Positions 11,406 through 22,559 of a DNA stretch of 64,000 bases are shown in pieces. Within the stretch, counting starts at the first letter, position 1. Every line of letters starts with the position of its first letter. Below the pieces are notes generated by a model, which was not told the DNA's origin, did no database searches, and was given only the letters and a program-made list of their open reading frames with translations. The DNA comes from Agrypnia vestita (Eukaryota > Arthropoda > Insecta > Trichoptera > Phryganeidae). The DNA is taken from the NCBI GenBank assembly GCA_016648135.1, contig JADDOH010002253.1:127501-191500 (forward strand), written 5' to 3'. Position numbers and translations under genes: made by a program.

Positions 11406-12129
11406 TTGCTTTAGCTGCTTAAATATTAATTAAAAATACTTTAGAAACTAGAATAACTTAATGTATAAAAAACAATTTTTATTTGTCAAAATAATATTCC
11501 AGCATAGAATATTCACTTTTGAAATCACTTCTCTGAAAATACATTTTATTTTGTTTAATAAAAAAGTTACCAAAAAAAGATAGTAGTTTGGTAGTTATTT
11601 AGCAAGACTACATGTTTTCAAATTGTACATTAAATATTATTTAACTCATACATCATCTAAATACACTGATTGTAATCATAATTATCCTGAAAATTAAGAA
11701 AATATTAATGAATTCTCAATAAAAATATTAAATCAATTAGTAAAAACCGGGAGGAACTTTATTAACCTCACCAACGAACCGATATGTAATTGATATTAAA
11801 ATTTTGACTAATGTAATAAATAAATGTAAAATTATTTAATATAATTAGATAATATCATAATTTAACTTTTATGTTCCAGCAACGTATTTTATAACAGGTG
11901 TGTATATATTTATGTCGAATAAATATTTTCAAGTACCTTTTTACTAATAAAAATGAATGGCGGTAATTACCTATTGAAATGATATATCATATTAAATAAT
12001 ATAATTATCAACTAAATCATCATCCCTGACTCTTAAACGCTTCCTGGAGATTACATTTCCTCTAGCTGCGATCCAGGCTGCTTTCCGCCAATCATCAACA
12101 CCAGGAATGGATGGGCTTTGGAGAGGTTA
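11406..12129. other. AT-rich non-coding DNA
   Basis: No supportable gene. Confidence 0.4.
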
Positions 12130-12218
12130 GTGGTTGAGTGGGACTTGATTTCTATTTTTTTTCCAAAATATACGTTTACAAAAATGTCACGCTTCAATGT
12201 TCCCACTGCACGCGCCTG
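12130..12218. mobile_element. hAT-type MITE, right end only (copy 2)
   Basis: Ends tgtcacgcttcaatgttccc then actgcacgcgcctg, the right-hand terminal repeat of the family at 33811. The adjacent ccaaaatatacg is shared subterminal sequence. The left end was not found, so this copy is truncated or its left half has diverged. The start coordinate is approximate. Confidence 0.5.
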
Positions 12219-12661
12219 GTGTGTGGTCACCAATTTAGAGAGCGCGTTTGAACGTCGGTAAAATGTACCACCTTTCAATACACCTTTATTATGCGACTTT
12301 TAGCTCATCACGAAGGAAAGATTTCTAATTGTAACACATTTTCCGCTCTGAAAATTTATATTAGGATTATTATTCGTTATGAAAGATGAATATTGTTATA
12401 TAGCAAATTGTAATATGTCAAAAAAAATCATGTGTGTACTCATGTACGCGCGGTAGAAGTCAAAGTAAAATAAAGACAAAATTATATATTAATAACGCCT
12501 AAAGTAGTGTAACAGAAATGTAACCTCGAATATTTGAAATAATTGGGGCAAACAAAAACATTCTTAAAAACTGATCAAAACGTTCGCAAACTCGCAAGTG
12601 AACAGAATCTGACAGATGATAAGAATTCGATATGGCTTCGTTATTGAGACATTGTTCCTTT

Positions 12662-13022
12662 TTAAAAAACGTGTGCATTTTCAAAATAAGTTCTGTGTGT
12701 GATTTTTATTTTGAAAACGAATATCCGACAATTAGGTACGTCATTTTTGCAATAAGTAATTTCTCGAATATCACCTTTATTCGTTTTTGGCATGATGACA
12801 GATAAAAACCTTCTTAAAAAAATCGTCAATAACATGAAATACAGAAATCTATACGAGAAGCCCCTTTTTGGCATTTCGACCACATTGCTAAAATTGTAAT
12901 TCAATAAACAGTTCTAATTTTCAATTCTACAACTAATCATTTGTCAGATTTTGAATGGAGAATCTTTATGATTGGTACCCGATTCAAGATGGTCGACAAT
13001 ACATTATTTGTATTATTGGACC
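12662..13022 (-). repeat. Dispersed repeat, family M, copy 1
   Basis: The reverse complement of this block matches 46130-46270 and then 46736-46880: shared segments include accatcttgaatcg, aaattgaaaattagaactg, gggcttctcgta, tttctgtat and gatattcgagaaatta. The 46-kb copy is interrupted by a hAT fragment. A minus frame here (MPKRGFSYRFLYFMLL...) is open for 80 codons but unrecognised. The class of this repeat is unknown. Confidence 0.55.
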
Positions 13023-13074
13023 ACTAATTTAATAATAAATAAATAACAAATTAATAAGTGAATCAATTTTAGAC

Positions 13075-13460
13075 AGTTTAATGGATGCGCGCACATTTCC
13101 CGCTACACGCGGTGCGTGCGCAACTTCCGTTACAATCAAAATCAGCCTGAATCCGGAATTATTGAACGCGTCGATGATGGACCCGATATCCGCAGGGATG
13201 AATGATTGTAAAATACCCACTTGGATAGCACCGACAGATCGTGGTCCATCATGTAGCGGGCTTCACGAGATGAGCAGGCCATGGGCGCAGTGCCGCCAGC
13301 CCTCTGCGGATCCATCATCGACGCATCCAATACCGGAGAAATCTGGCCTTCATCGACGACAATAACAGCATCACCTCGACATTGCGGGCGCTACGGGGAG
13401 CGCCACGGCGAGCGCTCGGGCACGCCACGGGCGAACGTTAGCCCTGAAAGAACTTAAATT
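13075..13460. other. GC-rich block with internal inverted repeats
   Basis: A CpG-rich island of about 385 bases. gcgtcgatgatgga ... ccgcag at 13169-13196 is inverted at 13306-13326 (ctgcggatccatcatcgacgc), and tgcgcgcac/gtgcgtgcgca forms another imperfect palindrome at 13086-13122. Frames are open on both strands for 60-94 codons, but this is expected for GC-rich DNA and neither strand resembles a known protein. It may be a GC-rich transposon fragment or an unrecognised promoter or exon. Confidence 0.3.
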
Positions 13461-14279
13461 AGAACGGAACACAAAATAAACCACCGACGATTACTGCTGT
13501 ATCGCAGACATTTTTAAATAAACATACCAAAAAGTTCGGCATCCCGCGTTCCCCTTGGGCCCGTCGCCGAAATGGCATACACAACGCTCTGTCAACTGCG
13601 GATTCACTATTTAAAATGGCGCCAAGATACTTATTTTAAAAAAAAAACATTTCGGGGCTGAAGCGTGCACTCGTATTTGGTCACATCTCAATATTTCTAA
13701 ACTAAACTCGAGAATACGTACCTAGACAGAAAATGTTCCGAATATTCGAAAAAATCAAACAAAAAAATTAGTAGATAGTAGGTGTTTAGTTCGAATTTTG
13801 AAATTATCACTATGCATTTTGACATTACAAATTCACTTTATCTAAGAAAAAAACACAAAGCTATATGGTGAAAACTTTGTTAAGTTTAATAACATTTTTA
13901 ATATTTGCGACCCAATCAATTTATTCAATTTCTGAAATCAACTATACTGGGGAACTTGCCCATGCAAAAATCTGAGCATGTTTTCTACCATTATGCCCAT
14001 CCTTAATTTATTTATGTATACATATATATATATCTAATACATGTATGTTCTCTCTGAATACAGGTATGGCTTTATACGTATTATATATAGTACGACGAAT
14101 AAGTTCGTTACATTGCTGATGCGCAAAAAATTCAGAACGCCGAGAAATTTTAGTAATAATTTGGACTGCGTTAACACGTGTAGCTCGGCGTGATTTATTC
14201 CGGCCATAAGTAATATGGACACTTATAGCAGCGGTAAATACGGTGATATAACAGTACCAACATTATATTTTAAAGAATC
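13461..14279. other. Non-coding DNA
   Basis: No supportable gene or repeat. Confidence 0.4.
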
Positions 14280-14304
14280 TGAGATTAATGTCCGGAGATA
14301 AAAG

Positions 14305-14440
14305 ATGGCAACTAACCGCGCATCGATCGGCCGTTTCTCAAAAGTGAGGTTTTATTTATTGTTACCGGTTCTTCAAAATGAATGGCGCTACCCACGCAAG
14401 AGCCTGCTTTGTGATTGGCCCGCTCGCTTCCGTTTCCAGG
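14305..14440 (+). other. Candidate first exon or promoter
   Basis: An ATG at 14305 in good context (aaagATGG) opens 45 codons that reach a consensus splice donor, CAG|GTGAGT, at 14440/14441. The translated stretch (MATNRASIGRFSKVRF...) is not recognised. The same block has an inverted CCAAT motif (gtgattggcccgctcgc) and moderate GC content, so it could equally be a promoter region. Support is the donor, the ATG context and the composition shift only. Confidence 0.2.
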
Positions 14441-14689
14441 TGAGTTTAATGCAGAATCACTCAACGAGACCAGTGCGCGAGCACTTGCACAAAATACATC
14501 GGTGTAAATTATATTTAATCCTATTTTTCTATTACTAGATACATTGGTACTAAAATTAAATTTTTTAGATCGACTAAATGCTGGACAATACGCATGATAC
14601 ATAAAATTCAACGAGGTAGGTCCAATATCCGGACAGAATAGTTATTCTATCCCCGCTAGTTAGTAGTTAGTCAGTCGGTAGAGATAGTT

Positions 14690-14779
14690 ATGGTTTCAGT
14701 TTTTGTTTTGTTTTTAGTGGTACCTATCCAATGTGCTGAAAATAATGCAAAGTATTGTCTATATCCTCTGTGTTGGTAG
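14690..14779 (+). CDS. Possible 29-residue secreted peptide or signal-peptide exon
   Basis: The ATG at 14690 opens a 29-codon frame ending TAG. Residues 1-15 are a hydrophobic signal-peptide-like run (MVSVFVLFLVVPIQC) with a plausible cleavage site before or after A16; the remainder, ENNAKYCLYPLCW, has two cysteines and is only 13 residues. A TA-rich leader ending agtcagtcggtagag precedes it, with an initiator-like tcagt at 14671. A GT at 14753 (aaa|gtattg) could instead make this the first exon of a larger secreted protein. The family is not recognised. Chance is a real alternative. Confidence 0.2.
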   Translation: MVSVFVLFLVVPIQCAENNAKYCLYPLCW

Positions 14780-15607
14780 TCATCGTCGAAGTCTATTATA
14801 ATGTCGACAACCTATAATTTCTAATGTAGCGAGCAAATGTATAATTTAAATTGCATTTATTTGTAACTCCTGTACGCTTAACTTATTTGATATTTATATT
14901 AATTTTACTTTGGCCGGTACATTTACAGGTAGAGCCCGATCGCAAAATGTACGAAAGGAAAAAAGTGTAGAGCAGCGACTGCAAAAAAAAATGTGTTGTG
15001 TAAATTTTTAATTTATATATGAGTAAATGAAAACAGTTTGCCTCGATTGGGAGCTACATATGTAGGAGTATTAAATATACCGTACTAACAAATAATAAAA
15101 AATCTCAAAAACATGTTTCTTACCATCTCTGCAGAGAAAATGTTTTACCGGTTTGATTCGGTCCAACCTCGTCTACGGAAAATTTAAAGCATTTAAGGAT
15201 GAAGGAAATGTAGGATTAATTTTCACAATTAAACTAAAAACTGTCGGGTAGATAATTAATTACTGGAATTTAGCAATTGGTGACAAAAACATCGCAAAAA
15301 TAGATTCTCGTTTATTGTTTCTATGAATAATATAAAACTTGACTAGAAATTTCAAAATACTATTTTTGTGTTTTTATTTCTTCCTTTTATCAATATGAAA
15401 TATTTAAAATAATTATATATAATATTAAATTAATCATTTTGGCAAAAATTTTATATTGCATTGTCATAGAAAATACACAAATGCTGAAAGATTCAAAGCT
15501 CTGGTTAGTCGAGAAGTTTTTTATATTTCGATTATTAAATTTGAACATAAACAGATGAGTGAAGCTAAATAAAAGCGCGAAAAAAAATAGAGATGCGTAC
15601 ACACAAT
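14780..15607. other. AT-rich non-coding DNA
   Basis: No supportable gene. Confidence 0.4.
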
Positions 15608-15771
15608 GAATACGTGTCACATCAATATTCTTACCATTTTCAAACTAAGTTAAACGCATGTACTATGTAACAGGAGTAGCTTTTTGGTCTCCTAGAATGA
15701 GGCTTAATCCCCTGACCAACGAATCACTAGGCGAGTGTCTTAGAGGCGGATTTTTGATCAGGCGCAAGAGT
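15608..15771 (-). mobile_element. tRNA-derived SINE, family B
   Basis: On the minus strand the head has ctaagacactcgcctagtgatt and a degraded box B (ggattaagcc), followed by the family body aacttagtttgaaaatggtaag and a tgtgacacgtatt tail. The same body is found at 18368-18545 (minus) and 43745-43925 (plus). Confidence 0.55.
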
Positions 15772-15895
15772 AATAGTTAAGAAAAAGCATACATTTTTGC
15801 GTTTTCCACCAATCAAAACACCCTTTTTCGTAGAAATCTATGTTTTTTGTTTAACTTTCACTCCTATCACTACCTATCAAACAACTGGCCTTTAA

Positions 15896-16285
15896 GGGGT
15901 TACGCCACCACTAATTAAAAAAAATCGTTATTTTTATATAGTTTTTAAACTTTATCTTATAACTTGAAGTTTAAGGAAAAAGAAAAAATGAAAATTATTT
16001 TATCAACTGATTATGATGAAAATTATTTTATGTTCTGTACATTTTCATTTAATTCACTCATCCCTTGGTGACATGATTGTCTCCGCTAGTTGCTTGCGCC
16101 ACGGCGAAAGACTTTTGCGGGACAGCACATAACTCCGCCATTTTGAAAATTTCAAAATAATTAGTTAATGAAAAAATTGACCAATGTATACCGATTATAA
16201 AACAAATTTTATATGTCAATAGTTACGGCAATTTTTAATGTTTTTAAAATGTTTTTTAATAATGCCTCCAGGTAGTGTGACCCCC
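15896..16285. mobile_element. 390-bp MITE with TTAA target duplication
   Basis: Both ends abut TTAA (15892-15895 and 16286-16289). The termini are inverted: left GGGGTTACGCCACCACT, right complement GGGGGTCACACTACCT. TTAA duplication is the hallmark of the piggyBac superfamily, so a piggyBac-like non-autonomous element is the best call. The superfamily is inferred from the target site alone. It has no coding capacity. Confidence 0.6.
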
Positions 16286-16735
16286 TTAATCACAAGATCA
16301 CCGAACACGTTAAAAATTAATGATATAAATATTAATTTTGTATTAAATTGATTTTCGAGTTATTCTTTATGTTTTTTTTAATACTTATAACACCTGAAGA
16401 AGTGAATCACATCTGTCGCATATACCTACTCATCTTACACATTATATTTTCTTACTCTGCGACAGAATAATTCAGGGTAAAATTATAAAAGGTCTCATTA
16501 CACTTTCACCAACTAAAATCTTCAATTATTTTTTCGAAAGCCATCTGAATTTTATTTCAAATGTTGTGAAAAAAATAATATTTTGTATGCTTTATTTAAT
16601 TTTATCAATTACGTTATATTTATAATTCATTTCAACGGATTCAGTTGTTAAATAAAGTGTTATTATAACTGAGATAACTAATATGATTGTTGTAGTATGT
16701 TGTTCCTAAATGGCGGGAGTCGAAATACCTAAGTA

Positions 16736-16878
16736 CAGTGGCCGGCAAACATCTTGAAATTCTACGGCGTAGTGGGGGGAAGTTTGCGCATCTACCTTTC
16801 CACCAACGAGACCCAAATTTCATCTTCTACGCATTCCTCCACTCCGCCAAAGAATTTCAAGAAATTTGTCGGCAACTG
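16736..16878. mobile_element. 143-bp Tc1/mariner-like MITE
   Basis: Flanked by TA on both sides (16734-16735, 16879-16880). Terminal inverted repeats about 45 bases long run from CAGTGGCCGGCAAACATC on the left to the complement CAGTTGCCGACAAATTTC on the right, and both continue into cttgaaattct. TA duplication plus CAGT ends fits Tc1/mariner. With the long inverted arms the element could fold into one hairpin. Confidence 0.75.
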
Positions 16879-16928
16879 TACAAGGGTTGCTGAGTGAAAG
16901 GGCATAACCGTACAATGTCTCTAGTTTT

Positions 16929-17240
16929 TTAAATGAGTAGGGGCAGTAAAGGCAGTAGAATAATTAATATTATTTTTCTTCGTCGTTTCCTCACATTTGT
17001 GTTATTAGACTCGGGAGGTTGTCCTCTTCCTCCGCGATCCTCGACCCTGCCGGCCATCACGAGCCTCTCCATGTTGATTTTCCCTCTTCTGAAGATATGA
17101 CCAAACACTTGCAAAGACACTTCGCAGATATGGCGATGGTAATCGTTCGCTTATACCGAGTTCCTCGATATGATACAATGATATGTCCAGCTGTCCGCGA
17201 TGTTCTCAGCATCCTTCTTCCGTCTGCCTCTAGAATTAGC
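16929..17240 (-). pseudogene. LINE reverse-transcriptase C-terminal relic
   Basis: The minus-strand translation reads SLQVFGHIFRRGKINMERLV followed by an AGRVEDRGGRGQPP segment. This matches the familiar non-LTR polymerase tail pattern (L.FFGHv.Rr...nlErLi..GrveG.RgRGr.P). The catalytic domain is absent and the downstream tail is frame-disrupted. Confidence 0.6.
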
Positions 17241-18367
17241 TATTCTGGTTTCGGATGTGAATATAATTAATATGATATTTCTTTGAATATGTACAGAGGA
17301 TAATTGAATGGTTGAATCAAATTACGCACTAAGTATCGTGACCGAAAAGCTGAGGAAAACAAGATATGGTGAATAAAAATGTCATATATAAGTTTTTATG
17401 TGATTTTATTTGAAAAATCTATACTATAGATCCTACCTGTCTTTTCTACATAAAAACTAGAAGAAAAAGTTTTCTGTGTTTCAAGTTGCGATATATGCAT
17501 TTCAAACAACTCCCAAGTACCCAGCGCTCTTTTCTATGAAAGGCACTAAGTCCTACTTCTGTGTAGTTTAACATTAGGTAAGTACCCCGTATAGTATCCC
17601 TTGTCCGTAATAAAATACCGGGATGAATGTTAATTTCAAAACACAAAATAAATCATACCTCATTTACTGGTGGATTTTTGCTGGAATGATATTCTGAGTT
17701 ATTGATGTATATTCCAGGCCTTGTGTTTTTCTTCTTTTATTTGTATTATATTCGTTATAACACCTTTTCCGTGTTGTTTGTATGGGGAGCTCACACGACG
17801 CGCACCCTACTTGGTCAGCCATTTTCATACAATCTGAAGTTAGCGAACCATGGCACTTAGTGCAGTTTTTAAAAAATACGGCGTGGTACTTGGCGAAGTC
17901 GCGATATTCAAACTACATACATACAAACTACTACGCGATATTACTGGGGTTGGTGGCGATGTCATATAGAACCAAGCTGCATACTTAGTTTGAAAAATGA
18001 AATTTTGGTACTTAGTGCCTATTTTACTGCAACCATTCAATTAATTAACCATCTCGTTTGTTTATTTATTTATTATGGAAACTAATGGATTAATACATAT
18101 TCTAGTTACATGCGAGTGATTTACAAATGTAGACCAATTTATAAGTTTGTAGTCGATAAATATATCTTCTCGTTCCAGAATAAGATTTATCGTTTAATTA
18201 TAATTTATTAAAATACTTAATAGAATCGAAAAACAAGTTTCATTCAAACTAAAAGTGGACCAACAATAAAATATCTACCTAATAATATTTATTGGCTCTC
18301 GCATAAATCATTTGCGAATAATTCTTCTCTAACAGTGATTAAATATAATTCATACCTAAATTTTATT
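17241..18367. other. Non-coding DNA with one gene-like short frame
   Basis: Mostly AT-rich. At 17850-17969 an ATG in strong context (aaccATGG) opens 39 codons (MALSAVFKKYGVVLGEV...) to a stop at 17967-17969, in a patch of higher GC content. The residue composition is protein-like but it is short, unrecognised and lacks a clear splice donor. Confidence 0.3.
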
Positions 18368-18545
18368 TTTTAATACGTGTCGCATTAATATTCCTACTAT
18401 TCTCAAATGAAACCAAAAGCCTATAGCTATAAAAATAGGACTAACTTGCTGGTGTCTTGGAATGGGGCTCGAAGCACCGACCACCAGATCATTAGACGAG
18501 CGTCGTAACCACTACACCGACAAGCAACTCAATTGTAAATTGTCT
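18368..18545 (-). mobile_element. tRNA-derived SINE, family B
   Basis: Minus-strand head: box A-like tgtagtggttacgacgctcg, box B-like ggtgcttcgagcc. The body tttcatttgagaatagtagg and the tail gcgacacgtattaaaaaata are shared with the copies at 15608 and 43745. It is one of the better-preserved heads. Confidence 0.65.
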
Positions 18546-18924
18546 TTCGTTAAAAATTTATTGCGTTTAAATTAATGCATTGTGATCCCAATAATAATTC
18601 TCCAAATATCGTAAATTAAAATTCGATTGACATCTATGTATATTATACTTTTTGCGTAAAATTATTGAATTATAAAAATATATTGAATACTATAATAATG
18701 TTTTAATCGCAAAGACTTCAACCAACTTCGCTATCACAGCAATGAAAGGCCTGATATAGTTGTATAACATTCAACAAATTTAAAAAAAATCATTGTCCAT
18801 GAAAGCTTTATTGTTAATAGAAAAAGTAATGGTAATAATAATAAAATTTTAATTGAAATAAAAAAGTAATGCCAATTTTTTAAAGAAGTCAAAGATTGTC
18901 AGTAGCGTACACTAGGTTTGTATT
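18546..18924. other. AT-rich non-coding DNA
   Basis: No supportable feature. Confidence 0.4.
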
Positions 18925-19262
18925 TAAGTTCTCTTCTTCTTCAATCTTCTTCTCTCCACTGCTGGATATAGGCCTCTTCCAACTTCTTCTACTTGTCTCT
19001 GTGTTGACCCCTCCGCATCCAGGCACCACCAGCAATCGATATAATGTCGTTGGTTTATCTCTTTGGTGGCCTTCTGACATTACTTTTATTTGTCCAGGGC
19101 TTCCACTTTAATTTTCGTGGCGCCTAATATCACTCTGTCTAACGACATGTCCTGCCCATTGCCACTTCAGTTTTGCAACATGGTCCATGACATCGGAAAC
19201 TTTGGTTTTCTGTCTAATGAATGTATTAAGGTTATGCTGGTAATAATCGGTGGTGCTGTACG
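18925..19262 (-). pseudogene. LINE reverse-transcriptase C-terminal relic
   Basis: Minus-strand reading with frameshifts gives RQKTKVSDVMDHVAKLKWQW then AGHVVRQ, and further on a PTTLYRLLVVPGC-like stretch. The pattern (RkTKv.Dv..ri.klKWqWAGHv.R) is the C-terminal region of a widespread insect endonuclease/reverse-transcriptase family. Decayed and 5'-truncated. Confidence 0.6.
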
Positions 19263-20219
19263 AAAGAATGTTTATTATTTGTTTGTTATTTCTAAATTGA
19301 TTAACACATTAGCATTCGAATACATCAAATAAATATGAAATATACATTTATTTCCAAGAAATTATAATTTTGCTCACCTTTTTTGATTATAAGGAATGAG
19401 AAAGAGGACCTGAAGGGTACGTGTTTGGTATAAAGTCTAAGTGAAAATACAACTATCTATTGATGTGGAGTCATAACTTTAGCTTTGTTGTCATTTAGCC
19501 ACTAAGCAAGTGTCTCTTAGAATGCTATTTTATCTCACTCACTCTATGATATATACTTAGATATATATAGATATATATAGATACGCATCTTTGGATATAC
19601 GGCCAAGTTCTCCATTTTGAGAATTTGTTTGCATTATTTGTCTAATAATAGAGATATCGTTAATATTAAGCTAATGTAATGGATCTAGGATTTATTTTAT
19701 TTGTTTAAAATATATGTGTGCCAAAATGAAAAAAAAATCAGTGTATTTCGTACAATAAATATACGAGTATCTAGAAAAACACGTCGACAAATGGCGGAAA
19801 ATGAATGAATTAATTACTAGTGCGGCATATAGATACTTATTTAGATGAATACATTTCCTGATGTTAATCACCAATTTATAATCGTGATAGATTCTCTGAA
19901 GTCTGCTTTTCTTCTTCTACTTTTTACTCTGCTCCACTTGGCTGGGCTGCATCCCTGGTCAAATTCAAATTGTATGGCTCATTGAAGCTATCCATGGTCT
20001 TCTCGGTCTTGTTCTATCGGTGTCTATTCTTATAGTTTTATGAATCGTGTGATCTCTGCTTTGAGCCAGTCAGGAACAGCAGCCACCCTGCAAGAATAGA
20101 TTAAAACATATTTTGTGTATGTGATTTCGTGACGCTACCAGCCTATTTCGATATTTTTCTCAGCTTCAGTTTATAATTATTTATTATAAATGACTTTATA
20201 TATGTATAAATATCAATCA
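19263..20219. other. Non-coding DNA
   Basis: Includes a (atatatag) patch at about 19560-19585. A block at 19900-20080 (cttcttctactttttactctgc ... agccagtcaggaacagcag) resembles a LINE tail in base pattern, but no convincing polymerase motif could be read. Confidence 0.35.
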
Positions 20220-20330
20220 ATTTATATATATATATAAATTTAGTATATAATATATATATTATATGTATATAGATCTATATATACGATCTATATATAATAT
20301 ATATATATATATAGATATATACATAGTATT
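20220..20330. repeat. (TA)n microsatellite
   Basis: Imperfect TA dinucleotide tract immediately beside the first inverted SINE of the pair at 20343/20636. Confidence 0.8.
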
Positions 20331-20342
20331 AAACTATTTTCC

Positions 20343-20536
20343 ATTTATTTAAGGAACGAGTCCCAGTAATATTTAATAAGACATAATATTAAATGAAATT
20401 AAAGAACAACCAAAATATCAAATAATAAAACTGAAAAATTAAATGCTGGAACCTGGATTCGAACCACGACCTCTGTGTTTCGCGCACGCGTGTTACCAAT
20501 TTCACTATCCCAGCGAGAAAAACAAAGTCGTCAATA
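20343..20536 (-). mobile_element. tRNA-derived SINE, family C, left inverted copy
   Basis: On the minus strand: box A-like gatagtgaaattggtaacac, box B GGTTCGAATCC (20465-20455), then a body running through tcagttttattatttgatatt and on to ggactcgttcc. It faces the second copy at 20636 head to head across about 100 bases. Confidence 0.7.
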
Positions 20537-20635
20537 TTTGATAGTATATGTTTCTCTGTGAATATTATTCACTATTTATATTATTCATTTTTATGCCCAG
20601 CGCCTAACAAGTCGTCAAATTTGATAGTTATATGT

Positions 20636-20812
20636 TTTTATCAAAATTGACGACTTGTTAAAGTCGCTGGGGATAGTGAAATTGGTAACACGCCTGTGCG
20701 CTGAAACACAGAGGTCCGTGGTTCGAATCCCAGTTCCGAATTTAAGTTTTCAGGTTGTATTATTTGATATTTGTGGTTTGCGTTATTCATTTGAGTTATT
20801 CGTAGTAATAAA
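20636..20812 (+). mobile_element. tRNA-derived SINE, family C, right copy
   Basis: Box A-like gatagtgaaattggtaacac and box B GGTTCGAATCC at 20720-20730. The head matches the complement of 20343-20536; the body diverges after ttatttgatatt and runs into a TA tract. With the left copy it makes a large inverted repeat. Confidence 0.7.
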
Positions 20813-20935
20813 TATCGATATATATATCTATATATATATAGAGATAATATATATATATATATATATATATATCATATAATAGATAGATAAATATTATATA
20901 TATATATATATTATATGTATATTATCAACGTTTAT
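20813..20935. repeat. (TA)n microsatellite
   Basis: Long TA/ATAG tract at the tail of the SINE. The same arrangement (family C tail against TA) recurs at 22.2-22.5 kb, so TA tails appear to be a property of this family or its target. Confidence 0.8.
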
Positions 20936-20959
20936 TAAGTCGCTTATTTCCATAACCAA

Positions 20960-21058
20960 TAACATTATTAGGACATTGATGGCAAAACATTTTCAAATTA
21001 TGAATTAAGCAGGAATCAACCTATAAAAATTTGTAGACCAGCCCTGTTACACTGTGTA
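20960..21058 (+). repeat. tacagggtgt-family repeat, right end
   Basis: Shares ggaatc.acctataaaa.attgtaga then ccagccctgttacac with the right end of the element at 38411-38713. The left part is lost in the TA-rich region. Confidence 0.45.
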
Positions 21059-21814
21059 CAATATTTTGGATGATAATATATATACAATATATATATAGTA
21101 CCACAGGTATGCACATACACAGGCAGTCTATTGACCCTGTTGAATAAATTTATAATAGCAGATATACAAGTAATTATTTGTGCATACCACACTGTCTGAT
21201 ATGGAAATTTTATTGACGAGAATACATCACATCTACAAGGTATGTTCGGTCATGATCATTAATCGCTAATTGGTTTTTATGTCAATACGGGTATCCAAAA
21301 TTGGGAGAAACATTTAGAAAAAAACAGATAGTTATTCAAATCTCTCGTAGAATTTCCATATATTTGACACAACTGATGAAATTTGTTGAGCAATAAATTA
21401 AGAATATGGCGCCATATTTTTTTAATTTATAAGCGATGTTTTCAACCGGACGCAATTCAAATTAATTATTGGCACATTTTTTAATTTCAAAATCTTTATA
21501 TTCCGGATAGATGCTAATAATATTATCAATACTTTTTCTATAAAGTGTGCGGTCACTTAAAAATATTTAAAAAAATACACTCATTGTAAACACTCGCTCT
21601 TCACGTTTTATATAATTTATCTTTGAGTGATATATTTTTATTATTATAATTAAACAACGGGATTATATTATACGAGTCCGTCATTTGACCCACTAAGCAG
21701 TGCTGGCTTAGGGCAATCAGCTCACATACTTCGTTGATCAGTGTTTTTCAATCTTTTGACTAAAGTGGTACACTTGACCCGCTCACTGAGCATCAACATA
21801 ATACTAATACTTAA
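21059..21814. other. AT-rich non-coding DNA
   Basis: No supportable gene. Confidence 0.4.
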
Positions 21815-21936
21815 TGCTCCCTATTAACCAGGTTCGCCTGACGAACTTGTCAATCCTGTATGCGTGAAACTTCGGCAAAAACCGCAGTTCGCGGCAAGCG
21901 GCGGTAGTGCGGCAGGACAATGGTTAACTGGGAGTA
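21815..21936. mobile_element. 122-bp MITE with tgctcccYRttaacca ends
   Basis: Left TGCTCCCTATTAACCA and right complement TACTCCCAGTTAACCA match at 13 of 16 positions. The interior is GC-richer (gcggcaagcggcggtagtgcgg) than its surroundings. A 2-4 base target duplication could not be fixed, so the superfamily is open. Confidence 0.5.
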
Positions 21937-22181
21937 GAAAACTATAAATTACGATTACTATAAATAATTTGTCACTCGTAATTTTGTGTAATTATAACAT
22001 GACGCACGCTCTTTCGCATAGTTTTGAAGAAAAAATTACTAGCCAGCTTGTCACCTCTTCACAATGTTAGTAGTATTAGTAAATAATATTGAAGTTACGT
22101 TATTATACGATCTTTATACGTAAAAGTTAAGAAAATTTTACGGTAAACTAGATATACTAATTTGCCGCAACACTCCACATG

Positions 22182-22260
22182 AAAAACACACACACACACA
22201 CATACATATATATAATACTATATATATATATATTATATATATAATATATATATATATACA
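22182..22260. repeat. (CA)n then (TA)n microsatellite
   Basis: acacacacac run followed by a long TA tract, adjoining the palindromic SINE remnant. Confidence 0.8.
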
Positions 22261-22261
22261 C

Positions 22262-22480
22262 ATTTTTCATTTTTATTTAAGGAAACGAGTCCCGTAATAT
22301 TTAATACGAAATAAATAAATGAAATAAAGAGAAACACACAAATAACAAATAATAAAACTGAAAAATGAAATGCTGGAACCAGGTTCCTGCATTTCATTTT
22401 TCAGTTTTATTATTTGATATTTATGTGTTTATCTTTATTTCATTTATTTATTTCGTATTAAATAAATATATATATATAAT
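22262..22480. repeat. Near-perfect palindrome made of two family C SINE bodies
   Basis: The left arm (about 22300-22381) reads as family C body sequence in minus orientation and the right arm (about 22382-22475) is its inverted copy with almost no loop: the centre is gctggaacc|aggttcctgc. The tRNA head is missing from both arms. The arms differ at only a few positions, so the structure is young or is maintained by copying. Confidence 0.75.
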
Positions 22481-22559
22481 CATATTTCATATAATATTAA
22501 ATAGTAAAAAAAGTCATTTTGTATATATCTCCACAATACGATCATGACTAGATCTAAAT

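Noticed and set aside
18889..19111. Two overlapping frames on opposite strands as genes
   Set aside because: Both fall in the decayed LINE tail, whose polymerase motif explains the region.
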